DNA of 20,900 nt. Source: Chara braunii. Taxonomy: Eukaryota; Streptophyta; Charophyceae; Charales; Characeae. Numbering within the stretch: position 1 is the stretch's first letter; each line of letters begins with the position of its first letter. Location: NCBI GenBank assembly GCA_003427395.1, contig BFEA01000211.1, positions 510,710-531,609 on the forward strand. Direction: 5' to 3'. The translations under genes were made by a program, and so were the position numbers. The notes under the pieces were generated by a model, which was not told the DNA's origin, made no database searches, and worked only from the letters and a program-made list of their open reading frames with translations. Positions 1-9,610 of this stretch are shown one piece after another.

Positions 1-223
1 CGATGTTCGTAGTGGAGGGGACCTGAGGGGAGGCACAGGGATTGGTCCCGTTGGCATGGTCTCTAATGCTACCGGGTAGATGCAGGTACAGAGTAACACG
101 CCGATCCGTTCGCCGCCGTGACTAGTGAAATAAATTCAAGGGCACTGCAAGAAATGGTTGTTACTGGATCGCTCACTATTGATACTTGAACCTCGAACAA
201 GTTCAATTTTTTTCTCCCGGTAC

Positions 224-268
224 CTCTCTCTCTCTCTCTCTCTTAAAAAAAAAAAAAAAAAAAAAAAA
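224..268. repeat. (CT)n microsatellite joined to a poly-A run
   Basis: A pure CT dinucleotide run (224-243) is followed at once by 24 consecutive A residues (245-268). A poly-A tail of this kind could mark the 3' end of a retroposed sequence, but no target-site duplication or SINE/LINE body was recognised beside it. Confidence 0.9.
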
Positions 269-339
269 GACCGAAAAAAATAGTGTGACACTGTATATTT
301 TCATCTAATCGATGGAAGTAGCAGGTAGAAAGAGGTTAG

Positions 340-500
340 TTTCATCAATAAAATGAGTAAGATCGGAATGAATCTTTCGGCAGAATATGGAAATACGTAC
401 TGCTTTCCAGCCATGCGCACAAAGAGATAGACAGAGGATAGTTCCATATATGGCATGAGAAAAATCGGAATGAATCTTTCGCAATAGTATGAAAATATTC
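340..500. repeat. Two copies of a dispersed repeat (AATGAATCT family)
   Basis: The words ATCGGAATGAATCTTTCG start near 363 and again near 464, about 102 bases apart, followed by related AT-rich sequence containing TATGGAAATA or TATGAAAATA. The same core recurs in degenerate form at about 7579, 8307, 8504, 8713, 8894 and 9070. The preceding words (TTTCATCAATAAAATGAG) also reappear near 8795. It is therefore a dispersed family with copies at both ends of the left half of the window. No coding function is visible. Confidence 0.65.
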
Positions 501-824
501 AAGCATTGCATATTTCACTGGAGGTTGGAGTATACCTTTGTCTCACCGTGACTCTTTCGAAGGCGGCGTCATACGTCACTTTGCATCACCATACACTTGA
601 TCCTGTACGACTCGGAGTCAAGATGTTGGCCTTGGTGCCACATGTGCATTTTTGGCGTACGGCGTGAATTTTTATGCAAATACATCCATTCATATTTTGA
701 GAAGTACTAGAAAAAAAAAAAGTTTCAAAGGTGGTTATACTACCTAGCATGAGATGCACAAACTCGCTGGGCAGGTGCTTCAAGTTGCAGAGTGCAACCA
801 CATAACTTACACTTGTGACAATTT

Positions 825-897
825 GGTTGGGAAGTGGGAGTCATATATGAATACGTTTTAGGCGTATTCTTACGTAAATGATACCCACTTCCCAACC
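825..897. repeat. Nested foldback (inverted repeat)
   Basis: Arms GGTTGGGAAGTGGG (825-838) and CCCACTTCCCAACC (884-897) are perfect reverse complements. A second inner pair, GAATACG (849-855) and CGTATTC (863-869), nests inside them. The whole 73-bp unit could fold as one long hairpin with an internal loop. It could be a small MITE-type foldback or a hairpin RNA precursor; the sequence alone does not decide. Confidence 0.75.
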
Positions 898-913
898 GTG
901 TTGATTTGTTTCC

Positions 914-1019
914 CGTTATGATGCTACCGGTTGACCCCTGGCTGGTATCGACCACCTGCTGTAGCAGGTATCGCACCCGCTGGTGGGTGCAGCTCCCGCA
1001 TGTTCCCTCGCTGGAGGCT
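914..1019 (+). repeat. Dispersed repeat, copy 1 (partner at 10229-10333)
   Basis: About 105 bases align with 10229-10333 almost without gaps. Shared words include CTACCGG, ACCCCTGG, CACCTGCT, AGCAGG, CATGTTC and GGAGGCTT. Each copy carries a palindrome around the centre: CCTGCTGTAGCAGG here (955-968) and CCTGCTACAGCAGG in the partner, so the arms are conserved while the loop differs. The family is not recognised. Confidence 0.65.
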
Positions 1020-1096
1020 TCATAGAAAGGGGGGGGTGTCAAATAACACCACAAAAACACGCAATTCTACAGGACCGGGCCGCATTACACGATCGC

Positions 1097-1115
1097 CACA
1101 CACACACACACACAC
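1097..1115. repeat. (CA)n microsatellite
   Basis: An uninterrupted CA dinucleotide run. The overlapping plus-strand open frames translate it as alternating Thr-His, an artefact of the repeat. Confidence 0.9.
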
Positions 1116-1181
1116 GCACTCTCTCACCAATCATGTACCGAAATGTGGGTCAAGAATCATGTTGGATACGTGTTGGTTCAT

Positions 1182-1267
1182 GTTGGAGGCCTGTACGAAA
1201 CCATGTTCGAGTCGTTGAGAAAAAGTTGGAGACCTGTTGGAAACCATGTTGGACTCATTGGGAATAA
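1182..1267. repeat. 43-bp tandem duplication
   Basis: Two adjacent units, 1182-1224 and 1225-1267, both begin GTTGGAG and share CCTGT and GAAACCATGTT in register. The flanks on both sides are also rich in GTTGG words, so this may be the best-preserved part of an older array. Confidence 0.6.
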
Positions 1268-2640
1268 GTTGATAATGTTGACGAGTAGTTGAACACAACA
1301 GAAGACCTAGTTTCAACAGTTCGTCACGACCCTTCTGGCGTGAATAAGTTGGACATCAAAATAAATTTTGTTGAATTTCAGCGACAATTTTTTTGTTGGT
1401 GGTGCAATCACCGCACGCAAGTATCATGACTACTCATGCAGCCCAATCATACTATCAATCCCGTTCCCTTGCATCACTGAATCAGCCTCAATCTTACGTC
1501 AAACCTCTCATTAAGTTTGACCTCATGCATCATCATGATCGATTCTCAATCTTAGACCTGACCCCATTGCTAGGTCTGGTCTAGCAGTCCAAGTCTCAAT
1601 CCTGGCCTGCACATCTTGTCATCATTGGATCAATCCATCTCATCTAGACTGCCCATCAGTACAACATAATCAATATCTCAGCCACGGACGGATATGGGAC
1701 CAATCAACGCATCCAGGATCATCCAGGTCATCTAGACCGAAGGCTGCCTCATAAGGGGTGAACATACCAAACCCCTTTCTCTTTGTCTGCCGGCTCTGTG
1801 CCTCTCACTGTCGGGTCATACCAAACCCCGTTGTCTTCATCTGGCTGTAGGGTACCTGCAAAACAGATATCAAGTCATGCCTCATAAAAAAACACGAGAA
1901 AAAGAAGGATCTCTCCTAAAGACCCTTGCCGACACCCCTTCCTCACTCACTCTCAGAGTCTTACCTTTCGACCTTCCGAGAGTGCCCCCTCTCGCCCTGG
2001 TGGGCTCCTCCGCTGACCCTACCCGGGAAGCAGAGCAAAGTCATTCCTGATTCCCAGTCATGGCGGTCCGACCACCCTCTGAGCCATTGCTTAGAACAGC
2101 TCACGGGGAGCCGCACACCCCTTCATGAAGCCCTCACTCCGATGAGTGCAGACCCATGGCGCGGAAGCTCTTTAGTCGACTTCAGAACCTCCGTCTACTC
2201 GCTCGACTTCTTTCTAACGCCCGACTCTTGCTACTGTGCGGGGAGCCAACCAACACCCAACCAGACACTGCTGGTGAGTCAGAGCGAGTTCACAATTAAG
2301 TTTTGCAACAGTGGGCTAGGAGGCCATAATGACCCTGTTGCCAGCTGGGCTGTGGATACCTGGCTTGGCTCGGCGCCAAGGGAATGCCCCTGGAGACACT
2401 GCTCCCGAGAGACACCCCAATCAGAGTGATAGTAGGAGTCCACTATGATCAGCCAAATGTCGAATTTAGACTGGGAGAGGCTCAGGATACCTCCTTCCTT
2501 TCTAGCAGGCGGACCAGATCACCATACGATGACCTGAGGAACGGCTAGCCACCTTAGGGTCCAGAGTTATCTGCCACTATGGCTCAGACACCCCGCTGAC
2601 CCAGCTAGCCTCTAGACCTTGTGAGAACCTGCTTCAGGGA
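1268..2640. other. Gene-free stretch
   Basis: The longest open frame (1926-2429, plus strand, 167 codons) is rich in Pro, Ser and Thr, with no recognisable domain and no similarity to any protein I know. I do not call it a gene. The stretch also holds a 54-bp duplication near 1763-1860 and short CAATCT/CATCTAGAC word repeats at 1440-1740. Confidence 0.5.
1763..1860. repeat. 54-bp imperfect tandem duplication
   Basis: CATACCAAACCCC starts at 1763 and again at 1817, each followed by a related pyrimidine-rich segment (TCTT and TCTGNCGG/TCTGGCTG-like words). The second copy is slightly shorter. Confidence 0.5.
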
Positions 2641-2653
2641 ATCATCTCTTGCT

Positions 2654-2687
2654 GAAGAGGCGCAGTCGAAAAACTCTCCGCCTCTTC
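2654..2687. repeat. Hairpin, 9-bp stem
   Basis: GAAGAGGCG (2654-2662) and CGCCTCTTC (2679-2687) are perfect complements around a 16-base loop. About 50 bases downstream a second hairpin pairs CTCTCGC (2736-2742) with GCGAGAG (2755-2761). Confidence 0.6.
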
Positions 2688-2832
2688 ATGAAGGACGCAA
2701 GTGTTGACACCGTAGGGGACGCCACTGTGGATAGACTCTCGCCGGGGAACCGTTGCGAGAGCCTGACGGCTGCAGTGGGAACACTCCTTCCAGTATGAAG
2801 AATGCAGCGAGCCTCAATCCGCTGTGATGCTA

Positions 2833-2870
2833 AGTGATCTTTGCCCGATCACATGATCGGACAGATCACT
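2833..2870. repeat. Compound hairpin with GATC-rich arms
   Basis: Outer arms AGTGATCT (2833-2840) and AGATCACT (2863-2870) enclose a near-perfect palindrome CCGATCACATGATCGG (2845-2860). Together they give 15 potential base pairs over 38 bases, with a small internal loop and a two-base apex. No flanking poly-T run or gene supports calling it a terminator. Confidence 0.7.
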
Positions 2871-3427
2871 CCATCGATTATGACACATGACTGATTACCT
2901 ATCCCTTTAGAGCTTGGTAGCGTTTAGCCGCGAAGGCCCGTCTGGAGAGGAACCCCATCTCGGCAATGCTGGGTCCCTTGCCAAGGGAACACTTCACTAG
3001 GCCAAATGTCACTCTCCTTCATAGATAGCTAATCAATTTGTGCCAGATGATGCTAGACAATCCTCCTTACGCAATCGTACTAGAAGGTTGCCCCATCAAC
3101 TGAGCGCTGACTTATGAGAGGAAGAAAACAGATTTTACTTTATCCCACAGCCATTCATTTCATAAATGCCATTCAGACTAAATAAAATACAATAAGAGGC
3201 AAGAACTGAAATCCCATAAACTGGCTCCCAATCCCCCAGGCATGTCCCAGGACTGACACATGACAAGCCAGATACAATGCAATGAACTGAAATTTTAAAA
3301 GTTTAACTCACATACATGCAAAACTGGGGCCAATCTGGGCCCGTCAGACACATAAGTCCACCAATGAGCCGAGCCATCATAGGCTGCTCGTATCCAGCTC
3401 CGGCATCCGAAATCATACCATAATCAT

Positions 3428-3448
3428 AGCAGCCGACTGTCGGCTGCT
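3428..3448. repeat. 10-bp-stem palindrome
   Basis: AGCAGCCGAC and GTCGGCTGCT are perfect complements separated by one T. With a one-base centre it behaves as a near-perfect palindrome that could extrude as a cruciform. Confidence 0.7.
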
Positions 3449-3934
3449 GCTGGCGGCACACGGTGTCGTGCGCATCGGTCCAGCACCGCACGGGGCAGCG
3501 CGGGACCCTCCCGTCCGCGTCACGCAGGAGTTGGTCTTAAATCCTTCGTCGCGAATATACATGGAGCTTCCGCAAGCCGCTCTGGCCGAGTGTGCCAGCC
3601 ATACCTCTCGCGAGCCCCTACGACAGGACAGGGCCTACGCGAGGCATGACTACCTCGACCTTATGGAAGCTGTCACCTCCCTTCGGTGGGCGTATCCCCC
3701 CCGAGCAACCAGTCCACAGTACGAAAGCTGATCAGTTGCAATCGCAGAGGTAGACCAGTCGAGGGCGTTTCTCGTTCTCTGTAGCATAGGGGGTACGAGC
3801 GGTAATACGCCTATCGGACCCGCACGCGAACCGACATCTTGGAGGGCTGAGGTCCCAAGCGCGGCTCGTCGTCGGTCGACTAGGACGCATCCCACATACC
3901 ACGCGCACACCACTTTTACGAACGCAAAAATAAA

Positions 3935-3949
3935 ACACACACACACACA
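3935..3949. repeat. (AC)n microsatellite
   Basis: A pure AC run. The overlapping minus-strand open frames read it as repeated Val-Cys, which explains their odd composition. Confidence 0.85.
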
Positions 3950-4410
3950 TACGAAACGGTACAATACAAACAACGCGACAACGCTCCTAGCCCCTCGGTA
4001 ACCGTCCCATAACTTTCCGATGCGGAAATCGGATAGCCGTCGCGCGCGAGGCTTAGTATAAAACCGCGCGGACGCAGGGCTAGCTCATATCGACTTGCAA
4101 TGCAAGCGTACACAAGCGGTCGCAATGATGACGTACTATGTAGTACCCATACTCATGCGGTCCTCGTTAATCTCGAGGGCCATGCGCGGTTGAATACCAC
4201 ACACCCTCTTCTACACTCTGTGCAGAATGGGTGGTACACAGGTCCGTACCTGTGGTGGCGGTCGCTCCTTACTACCCTGGAGATGAGTCCCACTCCGGGC
4301 CTGGGCGAAAGTCAAAGGGTTTGACTTCGACGGCTGTCACAGACTACAACGTCCAACTATAAAAATTAACAAGTAAAATTATCCAATAAATAAATAAGCA
4401 TCCCAATACT

Positions 4411-4423
4411 TATATATATATAT
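4411..4423. repeat. (TA)n run in AT-rich DNA
   Basis: An uninterrupted TA run within an AT-rich segment (about 4340-4470). Confidence 0.85.
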
Positions 4424-4807
4424 CAAATCAGATATCGAGATAACAACAAAAAAAGAGGAAACATAAACCCATCAGGTATGCAGATCGTGCTACACATGGT
4501 TGTCATTCTCACTGCATCCAAAGTATGACTCATATATCAAGCTCCAAAATACTAACCTGCATAAAAAACAGACACACACAATAGCCACATTGTCATACAC
4601 CAATGTGGTCAACTTTACTGTTCCCTGTTACTCACGCCACGCCTCACACACTCAAGCCCCAGTCATAGTCCAATCTTCCATAAATCTCACAAGTTCTTTA
4701 CAATGGTCATTAAAAGATGTCTAGTTAAAACCATAAAAGCAACATATCAACTCTTAGGTCTAAGGTAATCAGGTCGAGGTACATGTGTAAGCAAAGTTGT
4801 GTCGTGA

Positions 4808-5062
4808 GCCGACAAGTCGGCGATCAACCAACCGACCTGTTATCAGTGATAACAGAAGATGATCCTCAAGGGATCAAGCTGAATTTAGTCCTGAACTTAA
4901 ATCAAACAATTAAGAGGACTTGTAACACATGATAGGTCAATGCCCCAGGCTAAAACCATAAGCTCCTGGAGAATAATCTTCATATCACACTTCCTCTCAA
5001 AATATCGCCTGATAACTAAGTCTAAGTCTACCGTTAAGCGAGCGCCCAAAGAAAGGTAGACT
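4808..5062. repeat. Cluster of six hairpins
   Basis: Six inverted repeats follow one another. GCCGAC/GTCGGC (4808-4821). CTGTTATCA/TGATAACAG (4837-4855), a 9-bp stem around one G. TGATCC/GGATCA (4860-4876). AGTCCT plus CTTAA pairing with TTAAG plus AGGACT (4887-4920), 11 pairs with a GAA bulge. CCAGG/CCTGG near 4945-4970. AGTCTACC/GGTAGACT (5025-5062). The stems differ from each other, so this is not a simple tandem repeat. The loop of the fourth contains GAACTTA, the core of the hairpin array at 5970-6810. Confidence 0.65.
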
Positions 5063-5123
5063 CATGACATGATCTCCCCTACTAAGGGTGGATTGCGAAA
5101 ATCACCACCTATTAAAATATAAT

Positions 5124-5750
5124 CTAACTCCTTTAATCTAAGAAAATTTCGGCAGCGCTCCCCGTAGGAAAAGTGCCTTCTCATAATTTATACAAGTCCA
5201 TATATGAAAACAGAGATAGTCTCTAACTCTAGAAAGTCAAATTCTGTCTAACTCCATGAACTAGTAGAAATTTGGGCAGCACTCCCTTTAGAAAGGGAGA
5301 CTTCCCAGATTTATACTAAGTCTGATATTAACTCAGAAGACAACTTGAGTTCAACTTAGACAAGATTTAACTCACTCCTTAGTTTTGCAGAAATTTCGGC
5401 AGCACTCCCTCTAGAAAATTACTATTCCAAAATTTATACAAGGCTAAGGTCAGAATTTGAAGTAACTTTGACTTCTCAAAGTCCAATTTTGTCTAACTCC
5501 CTTAATTAGCAAAAATTTGGGCAGCACTCCCTTTAAAAAAGGAAACTTTCCAGATTTTTACTAGGTCAAATATAAAGAAAAGACAAGTTGAGCTTTGACA
5601 GGTCAAAAATTGACTAACTCCTTGGATTTGTAGAAATTTCGGCAGCGCTTCCCGTAGAGAAAGTAGCTTGTCAAGATTTATACAAAGCCAAGTAAAAAAA
5701 AAATGATCCCAAAAAATGCGAGAATTGATCTAAGTAAAAAAACTTAGCTC
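5124..5750. repeat. Tandem array of about 122 bp, five units, two alternating subtypes
   Basis: The word TTTCGGCAGC or TTTGGGCAGC occurs at 5147, 5271, 5394, 5516 and 5637, giving spacings of 124, 123, 122 and 121. Each unit also has TAACTCC-like words before it (less clear in unit 3) and a (T)ATAC(A/T)A-type segment after it. Units 1, 3 and 5 carry TTCGG; units 2 and 4 carry TTGGG followed by ACTCCCTTT and an inverted A/G-rich arm. In unit 2 this arm forms the perfect hairpin CTCCCTTT/AAAGGGAG. The pattern is A-B-A-B-A, a dimer of about 246 bp. I recall similar TTTCGGCAGC words in plant LTR elements, but cannot verify this. Confidence 0.8.
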
Positions 5751-5969
5751 AGAAAATGCAGGAATTGAAACTAACTCCTATAGTTCTAGCACGTGGCGAG
5801 CGACTAAAGCAACTACCTATCAAACTGAAACTCAGACTAAGTAGTAGCTTCACTCAGTCACATGCAGACCAAACCACAAAGGTAAATACTCTCACCATCC
5901 CCAGTATGTTTAAACACACAATAGTTCATGATCGTTCAATAACTTAACCCTTCATACCCAGCTTACATA

Positions 5970-6810
5970 AGGCATAAAGTCAGACCACCAAAACTTATGG
6001 AATGTGCCTAACTTAGCCAAAGAGTATAGACAAAACAGAGGGCACGACTACTTCTCTCTTCTTTGGGCATATGACTAGACCATTCTAGTTGCCCTGAACT
6101 TATTTAAGAGATCCAAGTTATATATACCTGTCTTCCCTTTGTCTTTTAAGGCTGCATAAGACTGAACTAACTTAAGTTCAGTCTGCCTCCAGCTTACCAT
6201 TAATTTTATTCTTAATTATACTCTCTTCAAGTTGTGATAGGCTATAGTCAGACCACCTAAACTTATAGAACAATATGATTAGCTCGTTCTAAAATAGAAT
6301 AATAGTAAAGTATAGCCAAGTTGTAACCATTGGGTTCCAGCATGTGCGAGGCTTTGAGTCAAACCACCTGAACTTACAGAACAGTCTGACTCTCTGCCTG
6401 ATTAATTTCTTTCTGATCCATTCTGTTCGTGGCATTGGGCTAGATCACCTGAAGTTACAGAATGATCTGCCCTCTGTCAGGTTTATTATCTCAAAATAAA
6501 GGCAGGAAGAGGCTAAACCACCTAAACTTATAAAACGACTTAGACCTCCTCGTTCAGAAACAGATAAACAGGAGAAAACCCAATATAAACAAGGCGACCA
6601 AGGCACCTGAACTTACAAAATACACTTGGTCCCTGAAAAGTCAATCACAATCAGCCCTCACAAGTCATAGCAGTCAGGCCACCTAAACTTATAGAACAGC
6701 CTGACCCTTCATGAGCAATTAGACCCCCTAAACTTATAGAAGGGTTTGACGCTCCATGCAAGCCAAAATAAACAAAGCACTTAGTCTCCCCAAACTTATG
6801 GGGACTTCCC
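5970..6810. repeat. Irregular array: conserved ACTTA core within self-complementary stems
   Basis: A core close to CCACCTAAACTTATAGAA recurs with its ACTTA/AGTTA word near 5992, 6260, 6371, 6452, 6525, 6610, 6686, 6731 and 6793. From 6349 on, each core is bracketed by arms that pair with each other but differ between copies: AGGC+GAGTCA with TGACTC+GCCT (6349-6399); GGGC+AGATCA with TGATCT+GCCC (6437-6472); GAGG+CTAA with TTAG+CCTC (6509-6548); GACCAAG with CTTGGTC (6596-6631); GTCAGGC with GCCTGAC (6673-6705); AGACCC with GGGTTT (6721-6747, one G-T pair); AGT+CCCC with GGGGACT (6783-6806). The two leftmost cores have lost convincing pairing. No coding potential is visible. Confidence 0.75.
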
Positions 6811-6829
6811 AATCTTAATGACCCAGTCA

Positions 6830-7570
6830 ACCTTTAAGCAAAATAGCCCCCCATCCTGCCTTCCCCAGATGCAATTCCTTTCAGCAGTCTGATTTCATAC
6901 AACAAATAAAGCTGAAACTGAGATTGTTCAAGCATTCCTTTACTTTCTCTGGTTCAAGTCATGAAAGTCAAACAAAAGTCAAAGTAGGGATACAAACAGT
7001 ATACTCAGTCAAAACATACCAAGGGCAATACCGATAGGGATTATACCAGTTTATAGAACGAACGCAATGATTACCTTTCAGTTCCCTGCCTCCAGAACTC
7101 CCCCTGAGTTCCGGCAGAGCTCCCGCAATCGGTGGGCTGACTCCCCACAGAGTCTTGCTGCGGTCCTACGGGTTGCAATCCCGCCTGCCGCCTTTCTCTT
7201 GTAACCAGGATTAGACTGAGAGTAAGAAGGGCAGAAGATAAGGGGTTTCAGACGCTCGAGATACAAGGGAGGGACAAACTCAACTCTCAGGAGAGGGCCT
7301 TGTTATCTTCTTTCGCCTGAGGGCCCCGCAATGATGGCCAATGACTGCTGTCGCTTGGTCAGGCGAGTCAAATTGTTGACGCAGCCTCCCCTGAAGGGAC
7401 TCCCATATCGCAACACTAACTCCCCCTTTGCAGGACCTGCTCACTCCTATAAGTCCCCGCACCTCTTCTTAGACCAATCGCCTCTACACAGCATCCTGAA
7501 GCACCGACAACTGCGCGAAATCTTCACTCCTGCTGAAGCTGTGCCCAATCGCTGCCTGCTTATATGTGCA
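6830..7570. other. Gene-free stretch
   Basis: Short open frames exist on both strands (for example 7078-7266 minus, 7331-7573 plus) but show no motif or bias that suggests a real protein. No RNA gene or repeat was recognised. Confidence 0.4.
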
Positions 7571-9110
7571 TAATGAGAATGAATCTTTCATTAGACTTCG
7601 ATTGAATGCACTGTCATGACATAATCTCCTCCTCAAGCTGTATTAGCTTCAACAAAAGTGCTCGCATTCAAACCTCTCACAGCAGTTTGTGGTCAACAAG
7701 TGGCGCATTCAAGGTAAGTATCTCAGCCACCACCTCTCTCTCTACTCTTTCTGCAGTTTCCCCGGTAGAACTGCAGTCGGCTGTACGCGTGGTTAGTTTC
7801 GTTTGAGCCCAGCAGCAAATAACCAACAGCAGCGCCCCGTCCTTACACAATGATGGCTAGTAGCCCATCAACAGTACTTCGACCAGCCATCCGTGACGGC
7901 CTCCCGGGTCTACGAAGCATTCCGTCCAAAGCGTAACAGCAGAATCAACCAAGTAGGCGTAGTGAGTGATGGCGGAAAGGCATGTAGGCACATCACCCCA
8001 ACCAGCCTACCAACAAAAGCGTCGGCGAATCACCGACCACAAAGTGAGCTATCGAGACGTCATAAAGCCCGACTCTTTAGATTGCTGTCACAAAGCCTGA
8101 CTCTTTAGATTGCCGGTGAATTCTCCCTTCGAAGACCAATCTCATCGGCAAGCTGCGAGCGACTCACATAATTGAGCACAACCCGCCGTATCTGCTCATT
8201 CGTTCTGCCTGTGAACAACACCTGTCCATCTGTTCACGTTTCCCCGCGCACCTATTATGCATGCTTGCTCCCACTCTATAGGAGCTTGTGCCCCACATCG
8301 CTCAGGATGTGTCTTCCCCTCAAATATGGGAAGATGCACCCTTTCGACAGTCACGGAGTTTGCAAAAACGAGCACCAATAGCAAGTCGAGGATGAGTATA
8401 ACCGATATGAAGAGGCAGGCCATAAAACATAAGCACTGGGATGAAGAATACCACGGCCAAGACCTCTGAAACTTCAAACGTCTGCCGAACGTGCCAAGAG
8501 AGGATGAATCTGCCACTATATCACGGTAAGGTGCACCGGCCAACTTGTTGACATCGCAACTTCGACTTTCGGCTCACTCCGCTCCACCTGCCTCCGATGG
8601 TAAGTGCCCTCTCTCTCTCTCTCTTGTCTACCTTCCTGCTGCTGTGCTCCCCTCTCGTTGCTCACTCACTGTTCGTGCCCAGGTACTCGCCTCGACAACT
8701 CTCCTTACTCGAAAGAATCTACCCCCTAGAATATGGTAAAATACACTACTAATACGCGAGCGTTTGTATGTGTGAGAGAGAAGAGAGAGAGAGTTTTTCA
8801 TCAATAGAATGAGCAATGCACCGACCAACAGGTAAGTCTCCAACCCCGTGACTGGCCTTGCTTCACTTCCCTCGATAACTATGCAAAATCGGAATGAATC
8901 TCCCCCTAGATCGAGGGAGAATACGTCGCTGCCAGGTAAGAGCCGCTCTCATCCTCTTTCTCCTTCAGCGAACTTCAGCCACCGGATGAGCCCGCACCGA
9001 GCAACAGGTAAGTCTCCAGCCTCCCCGCCTGTCTGCAACACTCCTATAGGAGTTACGGGCAAAAATCGAATGAACCTTCCGCCAAAACACGGATAGATTC
9101 ATTCGTAGTT
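7570..9110. repeat. Degenerate satellite-like repeat, period about 176-209 bp
   Basis: Anchors related to ATGAATCT occur at about 7579, 8307, 8504, 8713, 8894 and 9070; the last five are spaced 197, 209, 181 and 176. Some units share further words: AATATGGGAAGATG and AATATGGTAAAATAC; GCACCGACCAACAGGTAAGT and GCACCGAGCAACAGGTAAGT (about 8819 and 8996); and ACTCTATAGGAG (8272) against the palindrome ACTCCTATAGGAGT (9040-9053). Several units hold GGTAAG followed by a CT-rich tract. The gap from 7579 to 8307 would fit four more worn units. Two further copies lie at 363-500. Confidence 0.6.
8064..8115. repeat. 28-bp tandem duplication
   Basis: AAAGCCCGACTCTTTAG (8064) and AAAGCCTGACTCTTTAG (8092) begin two adjacent units that differ at only a few positions. 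Confidence 0.75.
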
Positions 9111-9309
9111 TCGAAATCGTTTTCCATACCGCTGTGTACACCTTCTTCTTACTAACTCTCATTCCACTAATTTCCTACCCGAACTGACTGTAGATCCGAA
9201 TCCGCCTATCATTAAAACCTCTACTTCCGTTCGCCCCTCGCTCGTCACTCCGCCATCTCTACGCAACAATTTTCTTATTGACCTGTACTCCTACTGACTT
9301 ATCACAAAA

Positions 9310-9610
9310 AACAAGTTCATGGCTAGACTCGCCCTGCCCCCAAACCTTGGGTTTGCATCTTTCCCTGCTCGATTCTGTCAAGAATCGGGCGGGATACCAA
9401 TTCCCCTCTTCCCTCCATAGCCATGGTCTTCACCTTTAGGCGCAGCCCCTACCTGTCGTGTCTCGAAACCTACCCACGAACTTCCAAAACTAACATCATA
9501 ACTAGATTTGCTGACCCCCAAAACCCTTGTCCAGGCTCTTGCCCCGCTCGATTCTATCAAGAATCGAGCGCGTTACACATCCTCCCGTCCGCCATAGCCC
9601 TGTTCCCCGA
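9310..9610. repeat. Direct duplication (period about 180 bp) with a hairpin in each copy
   Basis: Segments around 9320-9420 and 9502-9600 align: both have TAGA, CCCCCAAA, GCTCGATTCT, TCAAGAATCG and CCATAGCC in the same order. The hairpin GCTCGATTCT/AGAATCGAGC (9546-9569) is perfect, with a four-base loop. The other copy (9367-9390) has one G-T pair instead. The spacing of the hairpins (179) is close to the period of the neighbouring satellite-like region. Confidence 0.7.

Larger units (their letters stand above)
1..824. other. Gene-free stretch with microsatellites
   Basis: No open frame here looks like a protein: all are short and of low complexity. The stretch holds a CT-run followed by a poly-A run (224-268) and two copies of a dispersed repeat near 363-500. 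I see nothing else that can be named. Confidence 0.6.
2900..4400. other. Gene-free stretch with short palindromes and microsatellites
   Basis: Only short open frames occur, on both strands, with no recognisable motifs. The stretch contains a 21-base near-palindrome (3428-3448), a CA run (3935-3949) and an AT-rich segment from about 4340. No RNA gene was recognised. Confidence 0.5.

Noticed and set aside
1926-2429. 167-codon plus-strand open frame
   Set aside because: No domain, Pro/Ser/Thr-rich composition, no supporting neighbours. Probably chance.
4334-4480. Possible LTR start TGTCACAGACTAC followed by AT-rich sequence
   Set aside because: No second copy, primer-binding site or coding remnant was found to support it.
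8934-8970. Possible 36-base intron (GTAAG ... CAG)
   Set aside because: Too short for a normal spliceosomal intron, and no flanking coding frames join across it; reported only as a repeat-borne signal.
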